Part shown: positions 1-6,433 of the stretch, piece after piece | Position numbering within the stretch: position 1 is the stretch's first letter | Layout of the letters: every line of letters begins with the position of its first letter | NCBI GenBank assembly: GCA_900321505.1 | Contig: ONWK01000237.1 | Location: forward strand, 1-27,504 | DNA: 27,504 nt | Source: an uncultured Eubacteriales bacterium | GTDB lineage: Bacteria > Bacillota > Clostridia > Lachnospirales > Lachnospiraceae | Direction of reading: 5' to 3' | The notes under the pieces: generated by a model | Seen by the model: the letters and a program-made list of their open reading frames with translations, nothing else | Databases searched by the model: none | Told to the model about the DNA's origin: nothing | Position numbers and translations under genes: made by a program

Positions 1-28
1 CGGCATCATAATCTATAACAGCTATCAT
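1..28 (-). CDS. hisH: HisH-like glutamine amidotransferase, N-terminal fragment (runs off the window)
   Basis: Only the first nine codons are inside the window. They read M-I-A-V-I-D-Y-D-A, the usual opening of HisH, the glutaminase subunit of imidazole glycerol phosphate synthase (histidine biosynthesis), in which this strand leads into a Gly-Asn-Leu segment. The ATG is preceded by a near-perfect ribosome binding site, GAGGAG at 35-40, six bases from the start. The assignment rests on very few residues, so another enzyme with the same opening beta strand is possible; the sequence beyond the window edge would settle it. Confidence 0.55.
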
Positions 29-45
29 AATTATCTCCTCGCGCG

Positions 46-112
46 TCGAGCAGGGTGGGAACCTCCCTGATCGATGTCGCAGCATTCGTCATATGGACAA
101 GCAAGCTTGTCC
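46..112 (-). repeat. Structured leader upstream of hisH with two hairpins (possible intergenic repeat)
   Basis: Two inverted repeats lie just upstream of the hisH start. One is GGACAAGC/GCTTGTCC at 95-102 and 105-112. The other pairs TCGA at 46-49 with 71-74 and CAGGG at 51-55 with CCCTG at 65-69, continuing inward with GG/CC, so it gives about 11 base pairs interrupted by two single mismatches. No T-run follows either one on the minus strand, so they are not obvious terminators. Seen directly: the palindromes. Inferred: a folded leader RNA or a dispersed intergenic repeat. Confidence 0.4.
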
Positions 113-141
113 GCATGGCTCATTGTCTGCGCAAACGAAGT

Positions 142-164
142 AGAACCGGGGCTTACCCGGTTCT
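142..164 (-). terminator. Hairpin after the DUF6465 gene, possible terminator
   Basis: A perfect 9-bp stem, AGAACCGGG at 142-150 and CCCGGTTCT at 156-164, encloses a 5-base loop. It starts about 28 bases after the stop codon of the minus-strand DUF6465 gene. The U-run on that strand is poor; the plus strand has a better T-rich tail (CTCTTTTCC), but no plus-strand gene ends here. Confidence 0.5.
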
Positions 165-192
165 GCTCTTTTCCTGTTACCAACAGATATGG

Positions 193-411
193 TTAGAAAT
201 CGTTCTGAGTGTTAATGATGTGGAATGAACCCATCTCATCACCGTTAACTACATAGTAGCAACGATCCTCTTCCGGCTTAACATAAAGAGCGATGCTCCT
301 GATATCGGAAGCTTTCTTTCCGCTCTCTGTCCAGATCTTCTTTACTTCATTTTCCAGTTCATCCTGGCAGATCTGCTCACCATAAAACTCAATATAAACT
401 GATGTCTTCAT
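193..411 (-). CDS. DUF6465 family small protein
   Basis: A 72-residue acidic protein opening M-K-T-S-V-Y-I-E-F-Y-G. It has the features I associate with the DUF6465 family of Lachnospiraceae: a first strand with VYIEFYG, a KKIW helix near residue 25, and an LYVKPEE segment followed by a YYVVNG strand near residues 43-56. The function is unknown. It looks like a single small soluble alpha/beta domain without signal peptide or membrane segment. The ATG is preceded by AGGAGGAGA at about 421-429, a very strong ribosome binding site, and by a good sigma-A promoter, so it is probably transcribed on its own and well expressed. The family name is from memory of the pattern; the existence of the gene is secure. 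Confidence 0.85.
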   Translation of the reverse strand: MKTSVYIEFYGEQICQDELENEVKKIWTESGKKASDIRSIALYVKPEEDRCYYVVNGDEMGSFHIINTQNDF

Positions 412-450
412 AGGGTCTGATCTCCTCCTTTCCTTCAGCTAACTATACCT

Positions 451-478
451 ATTTTACTATGCGATGAAAAAAAGTCAA
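451..478 (-). promoter_or_regulatory. Sigma-A promoter of the DUF6465 gene
   Basis: On the minus strand a TTGACT box (473-478) and a TAAAAT box (451-456) are separated by 16 bases. They lie about 40 bases before the start codon and just outside the end of murF, so the small gene need not depend on murF transcription. Confidence 0.6.
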
Positions 479-487
479 GTATTGCTT

Positions 488-1912
488 TTATTCAAGCCAT
501 TCCACAAGTTTTGAAAAATTCATTCCGTGGGACGCTTTAAAGAGCACCACATCCTCTTCACGCAGTTCTTTTTTAAGATATTCTGCAGCATCCTCGATAG
601 CTGCAAAATGGTAATACTGCATTTCCTTATTTACTTCATGCGCCTTCTCTCCCAGCAACCCTGCCAGTTCTCCGACAGTAATAAGCCGGTCGACCTTATA
701 TCCGGAAAATCCCTCTCCAACTTCTTTGTGGAATTCTTTTTCCCGGGGTCCCATCTCAAACATGTCTCCGAGGACTGCCCAGCGTCTGCCTTCTGTCTTA
801 TAGTCTGACAGCACCGTAAGCGCCGCCTTCATTGAATCCGGGCTTGCATTATAGGTATCATCAATTATTGTCGTTCCCTTTCCGGAATGACGGATTATCT
901 GTCTTAATCCCTGAAAGCCTGCAAGTGAGGCTGCCGCTTTTTCAAGATCCATGCCAAGATAATCCGCGATGGCCATTGCTACCACCGCATTTCTCACATT
1001 ATGCATGCCTGCAACGGGAAGTTCTACCGGTACTCTTATATCTCCGTGTACATAGATGAAACGATAACCGTCATCTGTCTGTACCATATCCTCAGCCCTG
1101 TATTCCGCTTCTTCGGATACGCCGTAATACCAGACCTCCCGCGCTTCCGTTTTTCCTTTGATCTCCATCAGCATCGGATCATCGGCGTTCAGGAAGAGCA
1201 CGGTATCATGCCCGGCCACCTTCAGCTTTTCCCTGCGTATACCCTCCCGGGATCCGAAATATTCCATATGGCATACGCCGATCATTGTAACTACCGCTAT
1301 CTCGGGACGTACAATGGAATACTCCACATCCATTTCACCGATACGGTCAATGCCCATTTCAAGCACGGCGACCTCGGAAGGCTCATCCAACATCCGGCTG
1401 GTGGTTATCGGGATACCTATGTGTGAATTAAGATTGCCCGGAGTTTCAAATACCTCCCGGCAGCTGCCGAGAGCTGTTGCGATCATCCTGCGTGTAGTGG
1501 TCTTGCCTACACTTCCCGTAACTCCGATAACCGGCGGCTCATACTGTGTACGTATATATGCGCCTATCTGTTCCAGAGCCTTCTGGGTATTCTCCACGCG
1601 GATGAGGATATCTTCTCTCTTCCCCGCCTTTTCCAGTTCACCGGGATCCGCATATACCCTGTCCGCATCCCAGTCTGTAAGGGTCGCCACGGCTGTTGAC
1701 ATCACGCCGGGAATAAACTTATGGGCATCTACCCTTTCCCCCAGAAGGGGGATGAAAAGATCACCCTTTTTGATCTCTCTTGAATCTATACAAAGGTCCG
1801 TAAGCTCGCGTTCCGGCACTTCTTCGGGTATTTCACTGTCCCCGGACCTGCCCACGACAATAAGCTTTCCTTCAGTCACACGTACTATATCCCGTATGGT
1901 AATATGTTTCAT
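488..1912 (-). CDS. murF: UDP-N-acetylmuramoyl-tripeptide–D-alanyl-D-alanine ligase MurF
   Basis: MurF joins D-Ala-D-Ala to UDP-MurNAc-tripeptide, the last cytoplasmic step in making the peptidoglycan precursor. The 474 residues match the usual length. An N-terminal substrate domain contains the DSREIKKGDLFIPLLGE segment near 43-59. The central ATPase domain has the Mur ligase P-loop GVTGSVGKTTT at 130-140, then TPGNLNSHIGIP at 157-168 and the EMGIDRIGE motif near 185-193. The C-terminal domain carries the DDTYNASPDSM motif near 352-362, typical of MurF. The ATG lies 12 bases after the stop of the DJ-1 gene, and the ribosome binding site (AGAGGA) overlaps that stop region, so the two genes are probably cotranscribed. 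Confidence 0.97.
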   Translation of the reverse strand: MKHITIRDIVRVTEGKLIVVGRSGDSEIPEEVPERELTDLCIDSREIKKGDLFIPLLGERVDAHKFIPGVMSTAVATLTDWDADRVYADPGELEKAGKREDILIRVENTQKALEQIGAYIRTQYEPPVIGVTGSVGKTTTRRMIATALGSCREVFETPGNLNSHIGIPITTSRMLDEPSEVAVLEMGIDRIGEMDVEYSIVRPEIAVVTMIGVCHMEYFGSREGIRREKLKVAGHDTVLFLNADDPMLMEIKGKTEAREVWYYGVSEEAEYRAEDMVQTDDGYRFIYVHGDIRVPVELPVAGMHNVRNAVVAMAIADYLGMDLEKAAASLAGFQGLRQIIRHSGKGTTIIDDTYNASPDSMKAALTVLSDYKTEGRRWAVLGDMFEMGPREKEFHKEVGEGFSGYKVDRLITVGELAGLLGEKAHEVNKEMQYYHFAAIEDAAEYLKKELREEDVVLFKASHGMNFSKLVEWLE

Positions 1913-1924
1913 TTCCGTCCTCTC

Positions 1925-2479
1925 TTAACGTTTGTAAACAACCTTTTCAGCAAGCTCATCCGCCTTCTCTTTTGAAATGAGTATTTCAATAAGCTTCAAA
2001 GCAAAATCTATGGAGGTTCCCATACCGCGGCTGGTGATAAACTGTCCGTCCACCGCTACATTCACATCCTCTCCTGTCCACTCGGCGCCGATCAGCTTAT
2101 CTTCGTTTCCCGGATAACAGGTGGCCTTTTTACCCTTCAGCAGGCCCATCTGTCCGTAAACCGTCGGAGCGGCACAGATGGCTGTAAGATATTTACCCGC
2201 ATTAAGGTATTCATTGATGACGGAAGCCACATCTGCGCTTTCCTTCAGATTGTTCGTACCCTTGAGTCCGCCGGGCAGGAACAGTACATCAGCCGGTCCG
2301 TCAAGGCTGTCAATGACAGTATCTGCCATCACCGGGATCATATGGGATCCCATGACCAGGCGGTCTGCAGTAATGGATGCCGTCACCACCTCGATCCCGG
2401 CTCTCCTCAGCAGGTCAACCGGTGTCAGCGCTTCAATCTCTTCAAATCCCTCCGCCAGGAGGACAACTACCTTACTCAT
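1925..2479 (-). CDS. DJ-1/PfpI family protein (YajL/ThiJ-like)
   Basis: A 184-residue member of the DJ-1/ThiJ/PfpI superfamily, small alpha/beta proteins with a reactive cysteine, variously described as chaperones, glyoxalases or deglycases. The proposed nucleophile is Cys102 in the TAICAAPTVYG elbow, and the partner acid is Glu16 in the GFEEIEALTPVDLLRRAG helix, matching Cys106 and Glu18 of human DJ-1. LFLPGGLKGTNNL (about 66-78) and FITSRGMGTSIDFAL (about 147-161) are the other family motifs. I chose the ATG at 2479, because AAAGGGA lies just upstream and the first residues MSKVVVLLAEGFEE are the normal N-terminus; an in-frame upstream start at 2536 would add a non-homologous basic stretch. 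It precedes murF by 12 bases. The exact substrate cannot be read from the sequence. Confidence 0.93.
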   Translation of the reverse strand: MSKVVVLLAEGFEEIEALTPVDLLRRAGIEVVTASITADRLVMGSHMIPVMADTVIDSLDGPADVLFLPGGLKGTNNLKESADVASVINEYLNAGKYLTAICAAPTVYGQMGLLKGKKATCYPGNEDKLIGAEWTGEDVNVAVDGQFITSRGMGTSIDFALKLIEILISKEKADELAEKVVYKR

Positions 2480-2548
2480 GGTTTTTCCCTTTCTGTGAAC
2501 ATATTTTTTTCTTGCCTGTTTAATATAATTCTGCATATAATGATGCTG

Positions 2549-2570
2549 GGGTCAAAAGGTATTATGCCCC
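2549..2570. repeat. Intergenic element, copy 1 (shared with 22836-22854)
   Basis: The 19 bases at 2550-2568 match 22836-22854 at 18 of 19 positions. Here they are also flanked by GGGG and CCCC, which could form a short stem. Both copies lie just upstream of minus-strand genes. The function is unknown; it may be a dispersed intergenic repeat or a shared regulatory site. Confidence 0.4.
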
Positions 2571-2637
2571 CGGCTGATGATCCGCAGCACGGCTGCACCG
2601 TTCGTAAAATCATTCTAATACCCAGGGGGTCTTTATC

Positions 2638-3123
2638 ATGGAAATTGAAAGAAAATACCTGGCCGATCCTTCGGCACTGAATCTTGCTGATCACCCGGCT
2701 TTACAGATGAAGCAGGGTTACCTTTTTACCGACCCTGTCCTTCGGATACGCCAGGAAAACGACGCCTTTGTACTGACCGTTAAATCCGGAGGTCTGCTCA
2801 AGCGTGAAGAATTTGAACTGTCACTTACCCGCGAACAGTTTGATAACATGTCAGGTTCAGTAAAAGGCTGTTTCATAGAAAAGACCAGATATCTGATCCC
2901 GTATGAACCCTACACCATAGAGCTCGATGTCTTTCATGGTGCCCTGGACGGCCTCATTTATGCCGAGGTCGAATTCCCCTCTGAAGAAGAAGCTCTCGCC
3001 TTCACTCCCCCCTCCTGGTTCAAAAAGGAAGTAACGGAGGACGGTTCATTTACCAATGCTTCACTCAGCAGACTGACTGCTGATGAAATAGAGGCATTTC
3101 TTCAAAAAGTAAAAACTATATGA
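2638..3123 (+). CDS. CYTH domain protein (triphosphate tunnel metalloenzyme family)
   Basis: A 161-residue single-domain protein beginning M-E-I-E-R-K-Y-L, which holds the ExExK signature (Glu2, Glu4, Lys6) of CYTH enzymes. These fold as an eight-stranded tunnel that binds triphosphates with Mg or Mn. Further charged strands fit the tunnel: LRIRQENDAFVLTVK near 35-49, KREEFELSL near 55-63, EKTRYLIPY near 81-89 and YAEVEFPSEEEA near 108-119. Bacterial relatives include inorganic tripolyphosphatases, thiamine triphosphatases and class IV adenylate cyclases; a stand-alone protein of this length most often is a tripolyphosphatase-like enzyme, but that is inference. An AGGGGG ribosome binding site lies before the ATG. 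It is the only plus-strand gene in the first 16 kb. Confidence 0.9.
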   Translation: MEIERKYLADPSALNLADHPALQMKQGYLFTDPVLRIRQENDAFVLTVKSGGLLKREEFELSLTREQFDNMSGSVKGCFIEKTRYLIPYEPYTIELDVFHGALDGLIYAEVEFPSEEEALAFTPPSWFKKEVTEDGSFTNASLSRLTADEIEAFLQKVKTI

Positions 3124-3132
3124 TAAGACTTC

Positions 3133-3158
3133 AGGCGCCGGTCATCAGACCGGTGCCT
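3133..3158. terminator. Bidirectional terminator between convergent CYTH and DUF1189 genes
   Basis: An 11-bp stem with one G-T pair, AGGCGCCGGTC at 3133-3143 and GACCGGTGCCT at 3148-3158, has the 4-base loop ATCA. It lies 9 bases after the plus-strand CYTH stop, and the DUF1189 stop codon lies inside it. T-runs on both sides are short. Confidence 0.55.
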
Positions 3159-4056
3159 GTCCTTTACTGAAGATATATTTCTCCACACTCTTTGCTATGT
3201 ATCTCAGGCTGAGGAATATCCCGACCACCGAAACAAGCAATGACGGAAGCAGATATCCAAGCGCCTTATTGATATTCACAAGCAGTATCCCCACCGTCTG
3301 TGCGTAAAAGCACAGTCTGTAGCAGTTTCCTTTGGTCAGGTCCAGCCCGCTGCTCTTTACGAGACTCCATGCAAGGATCATATATAATAACGAGGCCGCC
3401 AGATATTTCAGTATCACTCCGATCAGACTGAAAAGACCGATGAGCCCTATGGCAATATAGAAGCCCGGAATGGCCTTTACCAGCATCTCTCTGTTAAAGC
3501 CGTCCTCAAAATAATCACTTACCCGCTGGTCTATGGCTACATCAGTAAGCCCGTTCTGGCTTACGGCAACCTGTACCCGTCTTTTTCCGATGGCTATGGT
3601 CAGGAATTTACCGATATACTTGTCGGTCGGTACCGCGTCCTCAGAAGTGTCAATGATTATCTCATAATCACCGATAGTCAGAGAAAAAGGTTCTGCCGCT
3701 GTCATCTCGCCGTTCTTCACATAGAAATCCGGCATTTTTTCCCGGAACAGCTTCTTAAAGCCTCCAAAGCCCGCTATGGTGGCGGCTGCAGGAACGATAT
3801 AGGTCATGATCGTTACAAGCAGTCCCAGCAGGATCGTATACCTTACAAATCTGCTGACCTTCATCATGGAAAGACCCACCAGCTGCTTCGGACTCATGAT
3901 CGATATCCTGAGCTGTTCGATCACCGAACATTTTTCCGGCACATCATACTCCGGTCCCTGACCCGGTTCATCATCGGGCATTTCGGAACGGGGTGTATAG
4001 GATGACGGCGGTCCCTCATCTTTTTTTCTGGTTTCATCATCCAGATATGTCTTCAT
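3145..4056 (-). CDS. DUF1189-type membrane protein
   Basis: A 303-residue integral membrane protein. After a polar, proline-rich N-terminus (1-45) come a first membrane helix (about 71-92), an outside domain (about 100-190) and four further helices (about 196-216, 217-234, 247-263 and 266-286). The outside domain contains MPDFYVKNGEMT followed by YEIIIDTSED. That pattern of an acidic strand and an IDT segment between the first and the later helices is what I associate with the DUF1189 family, whose function is unknown. The start has AAGGA five bases upstream. It follows ribH by 28 bases without an evident terminator, so it may be transcribed with the riboflavin genes, though nothing in the protein suggests flavin handling. 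Confidence 0.78.
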   Translation of the reverse strand: MKTYLDDETRKKDEGPPSSYTPRSEMPDDEPGQGPEYDVPEKCSVIEQLRISIMSPKQLVGLSMMKVSRFVRYTILLGLLVTIMTYIVPAAATIAGFGGFKKLFREKMPDFYVKNGEMTAAEPFSLTIGDYEIIIDTSEDAVPTDKYIGKFLTIAIGKRRVQVAVSQNGLTDVAIDQRVSDYFEDGFNREMLVKAIPGFYIAIGLIGLFSLIGVILKYLAASLLYMILAWSLVKSSGLDLTKGNCYRLCFYAQTVGILLVNINKALGYLLPSLLVSVVGIFLSLRYIAKSVEKYIFSKGQAPV

Positions 4057-4084
4057 TCTTTTCCTTCTAGTCTGTAAGATCTGC

Positions 4085-4546
4085 CTATAACTGCTTCATC
4101 AGGTTAACCATCTCTATGGCTCCCAGTGCGCAGTCATAACCCTTGTTTCCTGCCTTGGAGCCCGCTCTCTCGATAGCCTGTTCGATGGTATCCGTTGTAA
4201 GTATGCCGAACATAACGGGAATGCCTGCCTCGAGTGATACCTGGGCTATCCCCTTGGAAACCTCTGCACATACATAATCATAATGGCTGGTCTGTCCACG
4301 GATCACCGCGCCCACACAGATAACAGCATCATATTTACCTGAAAGAGCCATCTTCTTTGCAATGACAGGGATCTCGAAAGCGCCGGGAACCCATGCAACA
4401 GTGATGTCATCCCCGGATACACCGTGCCTTACCAATCCATCCTCTGCACCGCCAACCAGCTTTCCAACTATAAATTCATTAAAACGTGAAGCTATGATCC
4501 CTACACGGATACCTTCAGCTACAACCTTTCCTTCCAGTTTGTTCAT
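4085..4546 (-). CDS. ribH: 6,7-dimethyl-8-ribityllumazine synthase
   Basis: RibH condenses the ribityl-aminouracil intermediate with 3,4-dihydroxy-2-butanone 4-phosphate to make lumazine, the penultimate step in riboflavin synthesis, usually as a 60-mer shell. The 153 residues have the expected motifs: ASRFNEF (19-25) with Phe22, VPGAFEIP (53-60), GAVIRGQTSHYDYV (79-92) with the catalytic His88, and GILTTDTIEQAIERAG (114-129) with Arg127. I chose the ATG at 4546, which has AAGGA seven bases upstream. An ATG at 4561 overlaps the ribBA stop as ATGA but has no ribosome binding site. The binding site lies between the ribBA stop and this start, so the genes are tightly linked. Confidence 0.97.
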   Translation of the reverse strand: MNKLEGKVVAEGIRVGIIASRFNEFIVGKLVGGAEDGLVRHGVSGDDITVAWVPGAFEIPVIAKKMALSGKYDAVICVGAVIRGQTSHYDYVCAEVSKGIAQVSLEAGIPVMFGILTTDTIEQAIERAGSKAGNKGYDCALGAIEMVNLMKQL

Positions 4547-4557
4547 CGTTCTTCCTT

Positions 4558-5757
4558 TCATACATCCCGAAGGATATGTCCCATTTTCTCTTTTTTCGTC
4601 TTAAGATAGAATCTGTCGTACGCCGACGGAGCGATCTCTATGGGAACACGCTCCACTATCTCCAGTTTATAACCCTTGAGTCCGTATACCTTGGACGGAT
4701 TATTCGTAAGCAGCCTCATCTTTCTGACTCCGAGATCCACCAGTATCTGGGTGCCGATTGTATAATCCCTGGCATCCTCCGGAAATCCCAGCTTAAGATT
4801 AGCCTCTACGGTATCAAGGCCCTGATCCTGAAGATTATAAGCCCTGATCTTATTTATAAGGCCGATACCCCGGCCTTCCTGCCTCATATAAAGGAGAACT
4901 CCCCTGCCTTCTTCGGAAATGCGTTTCATTGCGGCATCCAGCTGATCCCCGCAGTCACATTTCATGGAACCGAAGGCATCTCCCGTCAGGCACTCCGAAT
5001 GCACGCGCACCAGAACAGGCTCGCCGTCTGAAATATCGCCCATGGTAAGCGCTACGTGGTGCTCCCCGTTAAGCTTATTGATATATCCGTGGATGGTGAA
5101 TTCACCGTATCTCGTCGGAAGCTTTGCAGAGGTTACCTCTTCCACGAAGACCTCATGCTCTTTCCTGTACTGTATAAGCTTTTCTATGGTCGAGATCTTA
5201 AGGCCGTGTTCCTCGGCGAATCCCAGAAGATCAGGCAGTCTGGCCATGGTGCCGTCATCTTTCATGATCTCACAGCAGAGTCCCACAGGCTGAAGACCTG
5301 CAAGGCGGCACAGATCAACCGTAGCCTCGGTATGTCCTTTTCTTTCAATAACTCCCCCCGGCTTTGATTCCAGAGGAAACATATGTCCGGGACGTCTGAA
5401 TTCATCCTTCTTTGCGTCCGGCGCCGCAAAACGTCTTGCGGTAACACCTCTTTCTTCAGCAGATATACCGGTAGTCGTTGATACATGATCCACCGACACC
5501 GCAAAGGCCGTACAATGATTATCCGTATTTACGATACACATCTGCGGAAGATTATATTTATCCGAATAGGATGGATCCATGGGCATGCATATCAGGCCTC
5601 TGGCATATTTCGCCATAAAATTCACATTTTCGGTAGTGGCGAATTCTGCGGCGCAGATCACATCCCCTTCATTTTCCCTGTCCTCATCATCCATAATGAT
5701 GACCGATCGTCCGGCCCTTAAGTCAGACAGGATCTCGTCTATAGTGTTCAGTTCCAA
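4558..5757 (-). CDS. ribBA: Bifunctional 3,4-dihydroxy-2-butanone 4-phosphate synthase / GTP cyclohydrolase II
   Basis: This fused enzyme supplies both precursors of riboflavin. The N-terminal half (1-205) is the butanone phosphate synthase, with the acidic DDEDRENEGD loop at 23-32 and GHTEA at 141-145. The C-terminal half is GTP cyclohydrolase II, with the zinc ligands Cys256, Cys267 and Cys269 in SECLTGDAFGSMKCDCGDQL and the nucleotide-binding QEGRGIGLINKIRAYNLQDQG at 293-313. The length of 399 is typical. The start is TTG: GGGAGG lies eight bases upstream, TTG-GAA-CTG gives the normal N-terminus, and the first in-frame ATG (residue 22) would cut into the domain. It lies 26 bases after ribE. 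Confidence 0.97.
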   Translation of the reverse strand: MELNTIDEILSDLRAGRSVIIMDDEDRENEGDVICAAEFATTENVNFMAKYARGLICMPMDPSYSDKYNLPQMCIVNTDNHCTAFAVSVDHVSTTTGISAEERGVTARRFAAPDAKKDEFRRPGHMFPLESKPGGVIERKGHTEATVDLCRLAGLQPVGLCCEIMKDDGTMARLPDLLGFAEEHGLKISTIEKLIQYRKEHEVFVEEVTSAKLPTRYGEFTIHGYINKLNGEHHVALTMGDISDGEPVLVRVHSECLTGDAFGSMKCDCGDQLDAAMKRISEEGRGVLLYMRQEGRGIGLINKIRAYNLQDQGLDTVEANLKLGFPEDARDYTIGTQILVDLGVRKMRLLTNNPSKVYGLKGYKLEIVERVPIEIAPSAYDRFYLKTKKEKMGHILRDV

Positions 5758-5783
5758 GTTATATTCCTCCCGGTCTCCCTGCC

Positions 5784-6431
5784 CTAGATAAAGCCGTTTT
5801 CGGCAAGGAGATCCATAGTTATTCCGCTCTTTTCTTCTTTCTGTTCATGCTGAAGAAGGCGTTCCACGTATTTCCCTATGATGTCGGTTTCAAGATTCAC
5901 GATGTCACCTGATTTGCGTTCACGGAGATTTGTCACTTCTCTGGTATGGGGTATGACCGATACCGTCAGCTCCCTCTCCGTTACTGCTGCCACTGTAAGG
6001 CTGATACCGTCAATGGCTATGGAGCCCTTCTCCACAACATATCTGAGAAGTCCCGGATCTGCCGCAACATTATAGACAACAGCATTCCGCTCCGTACGTA
6101 TATCCCTTATGATCCCTGTTCCATCCACATGGCCTGCCACGATATGTCCGCCGAATCTTCCGTCCGCAGCCATGGCGCGCTCCAGATTCACCCTGCTTCC
6201 CGCCGAAAGTTTTCCGAGGGATGATCTTCTGAGGGTTTCCGGCATAACATCCGCATCGAAGCCCGAAGCATCAATGCGCGTTACCGTAAGACAGACTCCG
6301 TTGACAGCAATGCTGTCTCCCACAGACGTGCCCTCCAGAACCTTACGGGCACGTATAGTGAGAACTGCGGAGTCTGATCCCTGGATCAACCGTATCAGTT
6401 CACCTGTCTCTTCAATGATCCCCGTGAACAT
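5784..6431 (-). CDS. ribE: Riboflavin synthase, alpha subunit type
   Basis: This enzyme dismutates two lumazine molecules into riboflavin and the pyrimidine precursor. The 215 residues contain the two lumazine-binding halves: MFTGIIEETG at the N-terminus, SIAVNGVCLTV at 40-50 and NLERAM at 82-87, then GGHIVAGHVDGTG (94-106) starting the second barrel, with its matching SIAIDGISLTV at 137-147. VSVIPHTREVTNL and VNLETDIIGKYVERLL (178-193) are the closing motifs. I chose the ATG at 6431 because MFTGI is the invariant start of the family and AAGGA lies six bases upstream. It begins two bases after the ribD stop, so the two are likely translationally coupled. Confidence 0.97.
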   Translation of the reverse strand: MFTGIIEETGELIRLIQGSDSAVLTIRARKVLEGTSVGDSIAVNGVCLTVTRIDASGFDADVMPETLRRSSLGKLSAGSRVNLERAMAADGRFGGHIVAGHVDGTGIIRDIRTERNAVVYNVAADPGLLRYVVEKGSIAIDGISLTVAAVTERELTVSVIPHTREVTNLRERKSGDIVNLETDIIGKYVERLLQHEQKEEKSGITMDLLAENGFI

Positions 6432-6433
6432 GA

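Noticed and set aside
31..123. Histidine attenuator leader peptide for hisH
   Set aside because: The 30-codon frame has only two separated His codons and no ribosome site, and no terminator/antiterminator pair can be drawn.
1158..1928. A 256-codon open frame on the plus strand
   Set aside because: It is antisense to murF, which has all family motifs; the plus-strand frame is Ser/Arg-rich and has no ribosome site.
2480..2536. DJ-1 gene start at 2536
   Set aside because: It would add 19 basic residues not typical of the family; the ATG at 2479 has the normal N-terminus and a ribosome site.
4547..4561. ribH start at ATG 4561 overlapping the ribBA stop
   Set aside because: There is no ribosome site upstream, while AAGGA sits correctly before the ATG at 4546.
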